From NCBI GenBank assembly GCA_021798835.1, contig JAJZBQ010000009.1:20102-84101 (forward strand): DNA of 64,000 nucleotides, in the 5' to 3' direction. Position 1 is the first letter of the stretch. Each line of letters opens with the position of its first letter. Positions 29,079 to 37,958 of this stretch are shown piece by piece. Both the position numbers and the translations under genes were made by a program. The notes beneath the pieces are model-generated. The model had not been told where the DNA came from. It saw only the letters and a program-made list of their open reading frames with translations, and searched no databases. The stretch comes from Pseudomonadota bacterium. Its GTDB lineage: Bacteria > Pseudomonadota > Gammaproteobacteria > Burkholderiales > Ferrovaceae.

Positions 29079-29568
29079 TTCTGCGCAAGGTTTGCAGCAG
29101 TTGTGGTGCGGTCATGTCGGCGATACCAACGTCACCCAGCCAGGGGAAGATATCGGATTGCAACCGGTTGATGATTTTGTTGGCATGGGTGGATTTCCAC
29201 TTGGCGGAAGTCACCGCAAACCATTTACGGGCGATGGCTTCAAAGGTAGATTCGGCAACCACTTTGGCCGTTTCCTGCGCCTCGACAATTACCGCCTTCC
29301 TGGCTTTTTTGGTCAGCGACTCCGCCGGGTCTTTACCATCGGCCAACAAGGTCTTGGCTTCGTCGCGCTTGCAGCGTGCCTGTGAAAGGGTGATGGCAGG
29401 ATATTTGCCAATAGCCAGCAGCTTTTGCTTGCTCTCAAAGCGGTAAGCCATGCGCCAGTATTTACTGCCGTTCGGGTGCACCAAGAGAAACAAACCGCCG
29501 CTATCGGACAGCTTTTGCTGCTTGTCCGCAGCTTTGGCGTTCTTGATCTGAAATTCGGTCAAAGCCAT
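29044..29568 (-). pseudogene. P4-type tyrosine integrase, N-terminal fragment
   Basis: Starts MALTEFQIKNAK and contains the DUF4102 arm-binding domain (SDSGGLFLLVHPNGSKYWRMAY, IGKYPAITLSQAR) and the core-binding region (FEAIARKWF, TAPQLLQTLRRIEARGA). It then runs into a wrong frame and stops, overlapping the catalytic fragment by 35 bases. The ATG at 29568 is the usual family start, with AAGG about 10 bases upstream; the frame is open to 29685, but that part lies in the repeat region. It sits beside the tRNA-Ala gene at the right end of the island. Confidence 0.85.
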
Positions 29569-29592
29569 GTTGCACCAGCCTTTGCAGGGATT

Positions 29593-29641
29593 TGTTGGTA
29601 CATTTTCAGGGTATTTTCTGAAAATATACCATGTACCAACA
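29593..29641. repeat. Inverted pair of TGTACCAACA flanking a palindromic core, island right arm
   Basis: TGTTGGTACA (29593-29602) and TGTACCAACA (29632-29641) face each other around an AT-rich imperfect palindrome (TTTTCTGAAAA region). They lie directly upstream of the integrase start and match the left-end repeats, as expected of integrase arm sites that also control the int promoter. Confidence 0.65.
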
Positions 29642-29716
29642 GATGGCGCAGGCTCTAACAGGAACACCAATGAACGATTTTTCAATCAAACCAGAGTGTT
29701 ACCTGCCTGTCTCTGA

Positions 29717-29730
29717 CTGTTCCGGAACAG
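29717..29730. promoter_or_regulatory. Perfect 14-base palindrome beside tRNA-Ala
   Basis: CTGTTCCGGAACAG is a perfect palindrome, followed 15 bases later by a related TGTCCGGAATGT. It lies between the island repeats and the tRNA 3' end. It could be a tRNA transcription terminator remnant or a protein-binding site. Confidence 0.4.
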
Positions 29731-29754
29731 TGGAGAATTGTCCGGAATGTTATT

Positions 29755-29830
<76 letters not shown>

Positions 29831-29991
29831 CACGTAATCCCGAAATTATAGCGTATAACCTGAATGGGTGCAAGTTTGAGTTGTAAGCGGCAAGTCAATG
29901 GGGTGGATAATCGAGTTTATGCGAGTCTTATTAAGTTGGATATGCATGGGCATGAAAATTAATGAATGGCCTTGGTTGCCAATGCTATTGG

Positions 29992-30020
29992 TTATGGTTG
30001 CATGCGGAATGTTGTATAAT
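29992..30020 (+). promoter_or_regulatory. Promoter of the H-NS-like gene
   Basis: A perfect TATAAT (30015-30020) with a weaker TTATGG (29992-29997) 17 bases upstream; the start codon follows 30 bases later. Confidence 0.55.
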
Positions 30021-30050
30021 TCCCGATGTGGTATTTACTGGGAGATGATA

Positions 30051-30338
30051 ATGGCAACCTATGACGAATTAATGGCTCAGGCCGAGCAATTGAAGAAACA
30101 AGCGGAGAATGTTCGCCTTCAGGAAAAGATGCAAATTGTAACGGAATTGCGCGAGAAGATTGCTCGATTTGGGATTACAGCCAAAGATCTGGGGTTTGGT
30201 GGGCGTGCATCGCGTCAAGCATCGGGTTTGCGTTATCGTGGACCCAATGGCGAGATATGGAGCGGCAAAGGACGTCGTCCTGAGTGGTTGCGACAGGCGC
30301 TCAGCGAAGGGCGTAGCAAATCAGATTTTGTGATCTGA
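30051..30338 (+). CDS. H-NS family nucleoid-associated protein
   Basis: 95 residues. The N-terminal half is a charged coiled coil for oligomerisation (AQAEQLKKQAENVRLQEKMQ). The C-terminal half is the DNA-binding domain, with the RYRGPNGEIWSGKGRRPEWL pattern typical of H-NS/BpH3-like proteins. It silences AT-rich, horizontally acquired DNA. The ATG has GGAG 6 bases upstream. The gene sits just outside the island, beyond tRNA-Ala, so it may help silence the island; this is inference. It overlaps the 3' end of rarA (opposite strand) by 18 bases. Confidence 0.9.
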   Translation: MATYDELMAQAEQLKKQAENVRLQEKMQIVTELREKIARFGITAKDLGFGGRASRQASGLRYRGPNGEIWSGKGRRPEWLRQALSEGRSKSDFVI

Positions 30339-31622
30339 TCGGAATTCGCGGTCCCAATTTTCCAGTTGACGGAGTTTCTCACGTATCTGGATTTCCAGGC
30401 CGCGATCGACGGGTTGGTACCAATGGGGAGGAGATAGGTTCTCCGGTAGATAGTTAACCCCGGCAGCATAGCCATGGGGCTCGTCGTGAGCGTGGCGATA
30501 TTCGCGCCCATGATTTTGTTTCTTTGCCAATGTGGTAGGAGCGTTGCGCAGGTGGAGCGGTACGGCGCGGCTTTGGTCCTGCTGGACAAAAGCCATGGCC
30601 TGCTTGAAGGCGCGGTAACCAGCATCACTCTTGGCAGCTACCGCCAAATAGAGGGTGGCTTGTGCGAGGGATAATTCCCCTTCAGGACTTCCCAGACGGT
30701 CATAGGCAAGGGCAGCATCCGTGGCGATCTGCATGGCGCGTGGGTCTGCCAGCCCAATGTCTTCCCAAGCCATGCGAATCAGGCGGCGTGCCAGATAGCG
30801 GGGATCTGCCCCGCCCGCGAGCATTCGGCATAACCAATAAAGGGCTGCGTCAGGATTGGAACCGCGAACCGACTTGTGAAGAGCGGAAATCTGATCATAA
30901 AAAGCATCCCCGTTTTTGTCAAAACGTTGCCCATTTCGAATTAGTGTATTACTAATGAAGTCGGCATTCAGCGTATGGATCGATTGGGTGATGGCAGCAG
31001 TCTGACATTGTTCGAGTAACGTGATCAAACGTCGTCCATCACCATCTGCATATTGCACCAGGCATTGTTGGGCAGTTTCTTCAATTATCAGATCTGGTTT
31101 CAGAAATGTGCGTGCTCGATTGAGAAGTTGCTCCAGTTCGACTTCCGTCAGGGGATGCAAGACATATACTTGCGTGCGCGATAATAGGGCTGTGTTGACT
31201 TCAAATGCTGGATTTTCCGTGGTCGCCCCGACCAAAGTAAACAGACCCGATTCGGTATAAGGCAATAACGCGTCTTGCTGTGACTTGTTGAAACGATGAA
31301 TTTCATCGATGAACAGTAGCGTATGGGTTCCCGATTCGCGAAAAGTCTGAGCCTGTTCGACGGCACCACGGATATCCTTGACACCCGAAAATACTGCAGA
31401 TAGTGCGATGAACTGACAATCAAAGGCGGGAGCCATGAGTCGTGCCAGGGTGGTTTTTCCCACGCCGGGAGGGCCCCAAAGTATCATCGAGTGCCCTCGT
31501 CGAGCTTGAAAAGCGAGACGCAGGGGTTTCCCTGGACCCAGCAGGTGCGCTTGGCCAATCACGTCATCCAGTGAAGTGGGACGCAGTCGTTCGGCTAAAG
31601 GGATCGTCGGGGGGGAGAGCAT
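30321..31622 (-). CDS. rarA: Replication-associated recombination protein A (AAA+ ATPase)
   Basis: RarA/MgsA acts at stalled replication forks, related to clamp loaders and RuvB. Visible: Walker A GPPGVGKTTLA, Walker [13 protein letters not shown], sensor 1 GATTEN, and a C-terminal tetramerisation domain (LARRLIRMAWEDIGLADPRA). The frame opens with TTG at 31676, but a TATAAT on this strand at 31665-31670 makes that start unlikely. The ATG at 31622 gives the family-like MLSPPTIPLAERLRP start. It is divergent from mutS. Confidence 0.92.
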   Translation of the reverse strand: MLSPPTIPLAERLRPTSLDDVIGQAHLLGPGKPLRLAFQARRGHSMILWGPPGVGKTTLARLMAPAFDCQFIALSAVFSGVKDIRGAVEQAQTFRESGTHTLLFIDEIHRFNKSQQDALLPYTESGLFTLVGATTENPAFEVNTALLSRTQVYVLHPLTEVELEQLLNRARTFLKPDLIIEETAQQCLVQYADGDGRRLITLLEQCQTAAITQSIHTLNADFISNTLIRNGQRFDKNGDAFYDQISALHKSVRGSNPDAALYWLCRMLAGGADPRYLARRLIRMAWEDIGLADPRAMQIATDAALAYDRLGSPEGELSLAQATLYLAVAAKSDAGYRAFKQAMAFVQQDQSRAVPLHLRNAPTTLAKKQNHGREYRHAHDEPHGYAAGVNYLPENLSPPHWYQPVDRGLEIQIREKLRQLENWDREFRSDHKI

Positions 31623-31664
31623 GGCACGTATGTCGGGTCGGACGACAGGAGTATCGTCGGGGTG

Positions 31665-31670
31665 ATTATA
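31665..31670 (-). promoter_or_regulatory. Candidate -10 box for rarA
   Basis: TATAAT on the minus strand, 42 bases upstream of the preferred ATG; the matching -35 (CTTAAA, 31693-31688) is weak and lies at the mutS start. Confidence 0.35.
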
Positions 31671-31704
31671 ATCCAATCTTGGTTGATTTTAAGTGATGGT
31701 TGTC

Positions 31705-34284
31705 ATGGATCTATCTGCTCATACACCGGTGATGCGTCAATATTTGACGATCAAGGCTGCGCATCCCTCGCGTTTGCTGTTTTATCGCATGGGAGATTTT
31801 TATGAACTCTTTTATGAGGATGCTGAAAAAGCGGCGCGTTTGCTGGATATCTCGCTGACGCGACGTGGGAGTTCGGCGGGACAGCCTATTCCCATGGCGG
31901 GAGTCCCCTTTCATGCGGCGGAAGCCTATCTGGCGCGCCTGGTAGAAAAGGGCGAATCGGTAGCCATCTGTGAGCAGATCGGTGATCCTGCTACCAGCAA
32001 GGGGCCAGTGGAACGTCAGGTGGTGCGTGTCGTGACACCTGGCACGGTGACGGAGTCTGCCCTGTTGCCAGATCATAAGGATGCACCACTGGTGGCTTTG
32101 GTGGAGCAGTCGGGGCGGCTCGGGGTGGCATTGATGATTTTGAGTCAGGGGCGCTTCGAGGTGCTGGAAACTCGGGTGGAGGACCGTCAGGCTGAACTCG
32201 AACGCTTACAGCCAAGGGAAGTGTTGATCCGTGAAAAAATGGGGGTGGAGACTGGAACCTGGGTGGTGCAATCCTTGCCGACTTGGCAATTCGATGTCGA
32301 GCGCGCACAACGTGATCTGCAAGACTATTTCGGAGTGCGGGAACTGGCGGCCTTTGGTCAGTTATCGGGACTGATGTTGTCTGCTGCAGGGGCACTGTTG
32401 TCCTATGTGCGACAGACACAGGGGCAACGCTTGCCGCATATCGATCAGATACGGGTGTTGGCACCGGATATCTGGGTCAGGATGGATAGTGTGACGCGTC
32501 GAAATCTTGAATTGACCGAAACACTGCGGGGAGCGGACAAGCCTACTCTGTTTTCAGTCTTTGATGGTTGTGCCACAGCCATGGGTCGACGTTTGTTGCG
32601 TCATTGGTTGCATCATCCCTTGCGCGACCGGGATGTCATTCTGGCACGTCAACAGGCTATTTCCACCCTGATAGGGGAAGGTGATGCACGCCATGCGGCG
32701 GAGGTTGCGCGTTGTTTGAGGGCTACGGGTGATGTTGAGCGCATCATGAGTCGTATGGCCATGGCTACGGTGCGCCCCCGAGACCTGGTGAGTCTGCGCG
32801 AGACGTTGCAGCAATTACCGGCGATAGGGGTTGCGTTGGGGAAAGTGGATGATCCGGTGTTGCGGCATTGGCACCAGGTATTGGCGCACTTTCCACCCGA
32901 GTTGCGCATGTGTCTGGAACAGGCGATCGCACAGGAACCGGCCACGGTTATTCGTGAGGGAGGTGTGATCGCTTCTGGGTATGATCAGGAACTGGATGAA
33001 TGGCGTGCGATTCAGACGGATTGCGGGGCTTTTCTGAAGGATCTGGAAAATCGGGAGCGTGAGCGCACGGGGATTCCTAGTCTCAAGGTGGAATATAACC
33101 GGGTTCATGGATTCTATATCGAAGTGACCCATGTGCATCGTGCGTCAATTCCTGCGGATTACCAGCGTCGCCAAACCCTGAAAAATGCGGAGCGTTACCT
33201 GACTCCGGAACTCAAGGCGTTTGAGGAACGGGCACTCTCGGCGGGTGAGCGTGCGCTGGCCCGCGAAAAGTGGCTCTATGCCCAATTGCTCGAACGGTTG
33301 ACCGAGTATCTGGGGGTACTCAAGCAACTGGCTTTGGCGCTGGCAGAAATGGATGTATTGGCAAATATGGCAGAGCGGGCTGTGACCTTGCAGTTATGCC
33401 GGCCCCAGATAAATCTGGAGGCGGAACTGGAGATTGCCGGGGGACGCCATCCCGTGGTTGAGCAGCAAGTCTCAAAATTTGTTCCCAATGATGGTTTGCT
33501 GAATGGAGGGCGTCGACTGTTGTTGATCACGGGGCCAAACATGGGGGGGAAGTCCACCTATATGCGGCAGACGGCATTGATCGTGCTGCTCGCCATGGTG
33601 GGGAGTTACGTGCCCGCCAAGGCTGCCCGCATCGGGTTGGTTGACCAGATTTTCACGCGTATCGGGTCGGGCGATGACCTGGCGTCGGGGCGTTCGACGT
33701 TTTTGGTGGAGATGGCTGAGGCAGCTTATATCTTGCATAATGCCACGCCTCGGAGTCTGGTGTTGATCGATGAAATCGGGCGTGGTACATCGACGTTCGA
33801 TGGTCTGGCACTGGCTCAGGCCATTGCCCGTCATTTGCTGGAGGTGAATCGGGCGCTCTGCCTGTTTGCCACGCACTATTTCGAGATGACGCAGATGGAA
33901 AAAGTTTTTCCGCACGTCATCAACGTTCATCTGGACGCCGTGGAACATCGTGATGAGATCGTGTTTTTGCACGCACTGGCCGATGGGCCGGCCAGTCGCA
34001 GTTACGGGCTGCAGGTGGCGGCACTGGCTGGGATTCCGCGACAGGCGTTGCGCTGGTCACGGCAATTATTGGTGCGTCTGGAGGAACAGGACCTGGCTCG
34101 TGTGGGACCCCAGGGAGATTTGTTTCTGGGTGGGCTTCCTGGGCATGGGGGTAAGGAAATCGAGCAGGAGCCGCTGCCCAGACATCCTGTCATCGAGCGC
34201 CTGATCCATCTGGAAGCAGATCAGTTGACCCCGCGCATGGCACTGGAACTGCTCTATGAGTTGATCGATCAGGCCGGGCATTGA
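31705..34284 (+). CDS. mutS: DNA mismatch repair protein MutS
   Basis: Recognises mismatches and recruits MutL. About 859 residues. The mismatch-binding domain has [15 protein letters not shown] (the Phe-x-Glu wedge region is intact), the core has [13 protein letters not shown], and the ATPase has [13 protein letters not shown] with the [12 protein letters not shown]alker B/signature. In-frame GTG (31693), ATG (31696) and ATG (31705) compete; the last begins [14 protein letters not shown], closest to the usual start, but no strong Shine-Dalgarno decides it. The gene is complete and unremarkable. Confidence 0.96.
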   Translation: MDLSAHTPVMRQYLTIKAAHPSRLLFYRMGDFYELFYEDAEKAARLLDISLTRRGSSAGQPIPMAGVPFHAAEAYLARLVEKGESVAICEQIGDPATSKGPVERQVVRVVTPGTVTESALLPDHKDAPLVALVEQSGRLGVALMILSQGRFEVLETRVEDRQAELERLQPREVLIREKMGVETGTWVVQSLPTWQFDVERAQRDLQDYFGVRELAAFGQLSGLMLSAAGALLSYVRQTQGQRLPHIDQIRVLAPDIWVRMDSVTRRNLELTETLRGADKPTLFSVFDGCATAMGRRLLRHWLHHPLRDRDVILARQQAISTLIGEGDARHAAEVARCLRATGDVERIMSRMAMATVRPRDLVSLRETLQQLPAIGVALGKVDDPVLRHWHQVLAHFPPELRMCLEQAIAQEPATVIREGGVIASGYDQELDEWRAIQTDCGAFLKDLENRERERTGIPSLKVEYNRVHGFYIEVTHVHRASIPADYQRRQTLKNAERYLTPELKAFEERALSAGERALAREKWLYAQLLERLTEYLGVLKQLALALAEMDVLANMAERAVTLQLCRPQINLEAELEIAGGRHPVVEQQVSKFVPNDGLLNGGRRLLLITGPNMGGKSTYMRQTALIVLLAMVGSYVPAKAARIGLVDQIFTRIGSGDDLASGRSTFLVEMAEAAYILHNATPRSLVLIDEIGRGTSTFDGLALAQAIARHLLEVNRALCLFATHYFEMTQMEKVFPHVINVHLDAVEHRDEIVFLHALADGPASRSYGLQVAALAGIPRQALRWSRQLLVRLEEQDLARVGPQGDLFLGGLPGHGGKEIEQEPLPRHPVIERLIHLEADQLTPRMALELLYELIDQAGH

Positions 34285-34340
34285 TTCGGTTCACTGAACT
34301 TATGGTTTAGAATGATGCTGAATATGTCCGGGAGCGAAAG

Positions 34341-34814
34341 ATGCTAAAGCAAGGAGAGGCTGCACCTGAATTTGAACTGCCGGATTCCGACATGGAGTTG
34401 GTATCCCTCAAAGGTTATTTGGGGCGGTGGCATGTCGTGTTGTTTTTTTACCCGAGAGATGGTATCCCGCAGTGTCGTGAAGAGGCCATCGGGTTTAGTG
34501 ATTTGGGAGAGGAATTCGAGCGTTGGGGGGCCAAAGTTATCGGAGTCTCCCAGGATGAAATCCTCAGTCATGCAGACTTTTGTGAGCAGTACGGGTTGAG
34601 TGCCCGCTTTTTGTCGGACGTGGAGGGGGAGGTCTGTCGCCAGTATGACGTCATGCACGAACGTCATTTGGGCGAGCATGTCAAAATGGCGGTTGAGCGG
34701 GTGACGTATGTCATCGATCGTCATGGGGTCGTACGTCATGCGGTCCCTGCCAATAACAGTCGTCACCATGTGACAGAAGTTTTAAATTTGGTTAAGGAGT
34801 TGGAACAATCATGA
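34341..34814 (+). CDS. Thioredoxin-fold peroxiredoxin (Bcp/PrxQ-like)
   Basis: 157 residues with the AhpC/TSA fold. The peroxidatic cysteine sits in YPRDGIPQCREEA (about residue 46), in place of the more usual TPGCT context. Further cysteines follow, including a pair around HADFCEQYG and GEVCRQYD. It reduces hydroperoxides using thiols, probably in the cytosol since no signal is seen. Its stop overlaps the slyD start by 4 bases (ATGA), so the two are coupled: a thiol peroxidase with a folding factor. Confidence 0.85.
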   Translation: MLKQGEAAPEFELPDSDMELVSLKGYLGRWHVVLFFYPRDGIPQCREEAIGFSDLGEEFERWGAKVIGVSQDEILSHADFCEQYGLSARFLSDVEGEVCRQYDVMHERHLGEHVKMAVERVTYVIDRHGVVRHAVPANNSRHHVTEVLNLVKELEQS

Positions 34815-35287
34815 ATATAACGAGAAATTCAGTGGTTACTTTGTCGTTTTCGTTGCGCGATGATGAGAATACCCTGCTGGAAGAGTCAGATCCCGATATC
34901 AGTTATCTGCACGGAGGATACGATGGGATTTTCCCGATGGTGGAAGAAAAGTTGGAGGGGCAGGGGGTCGGGTATCAATGTACGGTAACCATGACGCCGG
35001 AACAGGCATTTGGAGAGTACGATGCTTCCCTGCGTCGTGTCGAGCCTCGTTCATGGTTTCCTGATGAGGTTTCCGTCGGCATGCGTTTGGAAGGAGAAGG
35101 GGACAATGGGGAGTCTCATCTGTTTGTAGTGACGGATGTGACCGATGACAGCGTTACGGTGGACGGGAACCATCCTCTGGTAGGAAAAACCCTGGTATTC
35201 CAGTGCGAAGTGCTGGGGGTGCGACGGGCAACGCCGGAAGAGACGGAACATGGCCACGTTCACGGAGAACACGGCCACGTTCACTGA
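34811..35287 (+). CDS. slyD: FKBP-type peptidyl-prolyl isomerase, SlyD-like
   Basis: 158 residues. The FKBP domain is split by an insert-in-flap chaperone segment (GEYDASLRRVEPRSWF onward), followed by NHPLVGKTLVFQCEVLGV and a short histidine-rich tail (HGHVHGEHGHVH) able to bind nickel or other metals. The tail is encoded by a direct repeat of GGCCACGTTCAC. SlyD acts in the cytosol as foldase and metallochaperone. It is translationally coupled to the upstream peroxiredoxin and convergent with the next gene, 9 bases away. Confidence 0.88.
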   Translation: MNITRNSVVTLSFSLRDDENTLLEESDPDISYLHGGYDGIFPMVEEKLEGQGVGYQCTVTMTPEQAFGEYDASLRRVEPRSWFPDEVSVGMRLEGEGDNGESHLFVVTDVTDDSVTVDGNHPLVGKTLVFQCEVLGVRRATPEETEHGHVHGEHGHVH

Positions 35288-35296
35288 GTCAGGGGG

Positions 35297-35767
35297 TCAG
35301 TTGGTTTTAGGGAGATAGGCTGGCCATGGCACACCGAGGTCTTGCTGGCTGAGCAGGGGGCTCTGGAAGATGGTCCATTTCCCGATCAATCCTTTGGCCC
35401 AGATACCCAGGGTAAGTTTCCCGTCACGGAATTCGCATCGATAGGTGGCAGGAATGGTGGTGGATCCTGTCCCCATGGGAACCCCGGTCACATCGGCATC
35501 GGTTTCGATGATAACCCCGTCGATGGTTCTGAGGATGCGTTCATGGATGTCTTTCAGGGCCGTGCCGGGTGAGGCATTGAGCATGTCGGCTGGGCAACTG
35601 GCTTGCATGGCTTCCAGTTCCAGTCCTGGCTTGGCGATGATTTCGCGCTGGGTAGGGTGCTGGAGTTTCAATTCGGACGGATAAGCGTCCGCAGCCTGAG
35701 ACAGGGATGGGAGCATCATCAGACCGGTGAGTGAGGCAATCAGTGCAAGTTTCGTGACGGGCTTCAT
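35297..35767 (-). CDS. Small exported protein of unknown function
   Basis: 156 residues from the ATG at 35767 (GGAG 8 bases upstream). A clear signal peptide MKPVTKLALIASLTGLMMLP ends in SQAADA, so it is periplasmic. The mature part is mainly beta-rich with two cysteines (ASCPAD, TYRCEF) that could form a disulfide. I do not recognise a family. It stands alone, convergent with slyD. Confidence 0.75.
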   Translation of the reverse strand: MKPVTKLALIASLTGLMMLPSLSQAADAYPSELKLQHPTQREIIAKPGLELEAMQASCPADMLNASPGTALKDIHERILRTIDGVIIETDADVTGVPMGTGSTTIPATYRCEFRDGKLTLGIWAKGLIGKWTIFQSPLLSQQDLGVPWPAYLPKTN

Positions 35768-35933
35768 GTGGGAGTCTCCAGATCTTTGAGTATCGTAAGG
35801 CACGGTATTGGATTTATAAAAGTGCGCGCAGTGATTGTACTGTATTATTTCCCTGACGCAAATTGACAGTTGGATTCTTTACGTCGGGTGGGCCGGCCAG
35901 ACATTCAGGAGGCGTGGTTCTGTTTGTCGGCAT

Positions 35934-37829
35934 ATGGTCCAAATTCAATGGGACAACAATTGGATAGCGAAATTTATGGATCATCCCCAGTCTGGTGAGA
36001 GTTTGACCGAAGCGTCATTGGTGATGCAACTCCAAGCCCTCGGTCATTTGCCGACCCCTTCATCCACGGCATTGCGTCTTTACGCATTGATCCAATCTGA
36101 TGAAGCGGGCATTCCAGAAGTTGCAGCGGTGGTTAAAACCGATGTGACATTGACGGGGCGATTATTGCGGATGGCCAATCGCGGAGGTTATCTTCAGCGG
36201 CCAGTGATATCGGTTGAAGAATCGTTGATGCGGGTGGGGACCAAAAGTGTGGCCGCTTTGGCGGTTGGGCTTTCGGTAATCGATGATGCGGTGGCCAATG
36301 CCCCTATGGAAGATGCTGCCTATCTGGGACTTTGTCGGCGTTCGGTGGCCGCGGCGGTGGTGGCGGAGTGGTTTTGTAGTCAGGCGAAGGTTCCCGTGAG
36401 TGCCTCGGATCTGTTTACCTGTGCATTGTTGGCGCGCATTGGTCAGTTGGCATTGTTGCGTTTTTACCCAAAGAGTTATGCGGCATTGATGGATCAACAC
36501 TGTGCTCCATTTGATTTGCTCGATCAGGAGCGCAGTCAGTTGGTGGTAGATCATCAAACGATTACGCTGGCTTTGCTGCGTGAGTGGCGATTTCCGGACG
36601 TTTTTATCGATGCCATTCGCCTTTCTGAAGGGCGTGATGATGATCGCAATGGGGAAGACCGGCGTAGCCTGATGGCTCAGTTGTTGTACTACGGTTGGGA
36701 AATGGCTCCGGCGCTGATGGCGGGGCACCGAATCGACCTTGGTTTTCATGTTCAGCGGTCGATGGCGGTTTTTGGTGAAGAGATCGCGGAAGAAGACTGC
36801 CAGCAGGCGATTGATGGATTGTTGGCACGCTGGGGTGAATGGGGAGGCAGAGACTTGATTTCGGTTCCCGCCGGGGAGCGGGTATCGGAGAGTGAGGGCG
36901 AGGAACGGCTTTCGGTTTTGTTGGTAGGGTTGGCGGAAGACCAAAAGGTGCTGGCATTGTCGGCACTCACGGCTCAGGGGTACGCAACGATTTGGAAGTC
37001 GAGTCTGGATGAGGCGGTATGTCTGGTTGCGGCCGGGCATGGGGGAATTATGGTCATTCAGGAACCCAAGGAAATGAATTTATTTCCGGCTCGAGAGAGT
37101 TTATTGGGCGCATGGTTGAAAGATCAAGCGCGTTCAGTCCTGATCATTCTGGCAGAACCCTGTTCTTTGAATGAGTCATACGGGGCAAATTTGTTGAATA
37201 TGGGGGCCGATGCCTTGTTGGGCCCGGAATTCTCCATTTCCTGTCTGGTAGCGCAGGTAGATCGTCTCGCGGATCGGGTACGGCTCCTGAAAACCCTGGA
37301 GCGCGAACGTCAGGCACATCGGCGTTTGCTGTCCGAACTGGTGCTGACCACCCGGAAACTGCACATCCAGACGTTGACAGATCCTTTGACTGGCCTGTCC
37401 AACCGGCGTATGGCGGATGCGTTTTTGAAGCGACACTGGGCGCAATTGGAACGACGTCAGATGTTCCTCGGTTGTCTGATCATTGATCTGGATAGTTTTA
37501 AGCAGATCAATGATCAGTTTGGGCATGATGCCGGAGACGTGGCGTTGCGTGCATTTGCAGGATTGCTCAAGCGTTATGTGCGTCAAGAGGATTTGGCCGC
37601 TCGGTTGGGGGGGGATGAGTTCATGTTGATATGCCCGATGACCCGAACCCAGGACATGGTGATCCTGGCCAATCGTTTGTTGGCGGCGACACAGGAACTG
37701 AAACTGGATACTGGAACGTTAAGATTTTCAGTGGGAATGGCCGAAAGCGATCTGTCGGTGATGAAAACCTATGATGATCTTCTCAAAGCGGCGGACCAGC
37801 ACTTGATGAATAATAAGCGGAACCGATAG
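35934..37829 (+). CDS. HDOD / degenerate receiver-like / GGDEF signalling protein
   Basis: About 630 residues. The N-terminal HDOD domain (LPTPSSTALRLYALI onward) is followed by a middle segment with receiver-like secondary structure (LSVLLVGLAEDQKV, then GIMVIQEP) but no clear phospho-acceptor pattern, then a GGDEF domain with DPLTGLSNRR and an intact LGGDEF (37606-37623). It should make cyclic di-GMP. The start is uncertain: the frame is open from 35835; ATG 35934 or 35976 are plausible, with no good Shine-Dalgarno at either. The gene lies just upstream of the cbb operon but is separated from it by a promoter region. Confidence 0.85.
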   Translation: MVQIQWDNNWIAKFMDHPQSGESLTEASLVMQLQALGHLPTPSSTALRLYALIQSDEAGIPEVAAVVKTDVTLTGRLLRMANRGGYLQRPVISVEESLMRVGTKSVAALAVGLSVIDDAVANAPMEDAAYLGLCRRSVAAAVVAEWFCSQAKVPVSASDLFTCALLARIGQLALLRFYPKSYAALMDQHCAPFDLLDQERSQLVVDHQTITLALLREWRFPDVFIDAIRLSEGRDDDRNGEDRRSLMAQLLYYGWEMAPALMAGHRIDLGFHVQRSMAVFGEEIAEEDCQQAIDGLLARWGEWGGRDLISVPAGERVSESEGEERLSVLLVGLAEDQKVLALSALTAQGYATIWKSSLDEAVCLVAAGHGGIMVIQEPKEMNLFPARESLLGAWLKDQARSVLIILAEPCSLNESYGANLLNMGADALLGPEFSISCLVAQVDRLADRVRLLKTLERERQAHRRLLSELVLTTRKLHIQTLTDPLTGLSNRRMADAFLKRHWAQLERRQMFLGCLIIDLDSFKQINDQFGHDAGDVALRAFAGLLKRYVRQEDLAARLGGDEFMLICPMTRTQDMVILANRLLAATQELKLDTGTLRFSVGMAESDLSVMKTYDDLLKAADQHLMNNKRNR

Positions 37830-37848
37830 GTTGTTCGTCCGGCATAAG

Positions 37849-37875
37849 TTATTCTGATGATTTGAATCAGCATAA
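37849..37875. promoter_or_regulatory. Putative CbbR (LysR-type) operator upstream of cbbL
   Basis: TTATTCTGAT (37849-37858), seven bases, then ATCAGCATAA (37866-37875): an inverted repeat with one mismatch in ten. It ends 6 bases before the -35 box, a usual LysR activator position. No cbbR gene is in the window. Confidence 0.5.
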
Positions 37876-37880
37876 CTGAA

Positions 37881-37908
37881 TTTACGGATGCGCGGGTTGA
37901 CCTATACT
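37881..37908 (+). promoter_or_regulatory. Promoter of the cbb operon
   Basis: TTTACG (37881-37886) and TATACT (37903-37908) are 16 bases apart, about 50 bases before the cbbL start. An overlapping TTGACC at 37897 is an alternative -35 without a good -10. Confidence 0.5.
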
Positions 37909-37958
37909 GACGGACAGCAACATCCTAATGTACGACGTTAACCCGACGGAGGAACACC

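Noticed and set aside
29898..30050. N-terminal extension of the H-NS-like protein
   Set aside because: The TATAAT promoter at 30015-30020 and GGAG before ATG 30051 show that translation begins at 30051.
35225..35287. Tandem CACGTT-containing repeats as a CRISPR-like or regulatory array
   Set aside because: They encode the histidine-rich tail of SlyD; there are only two copies.
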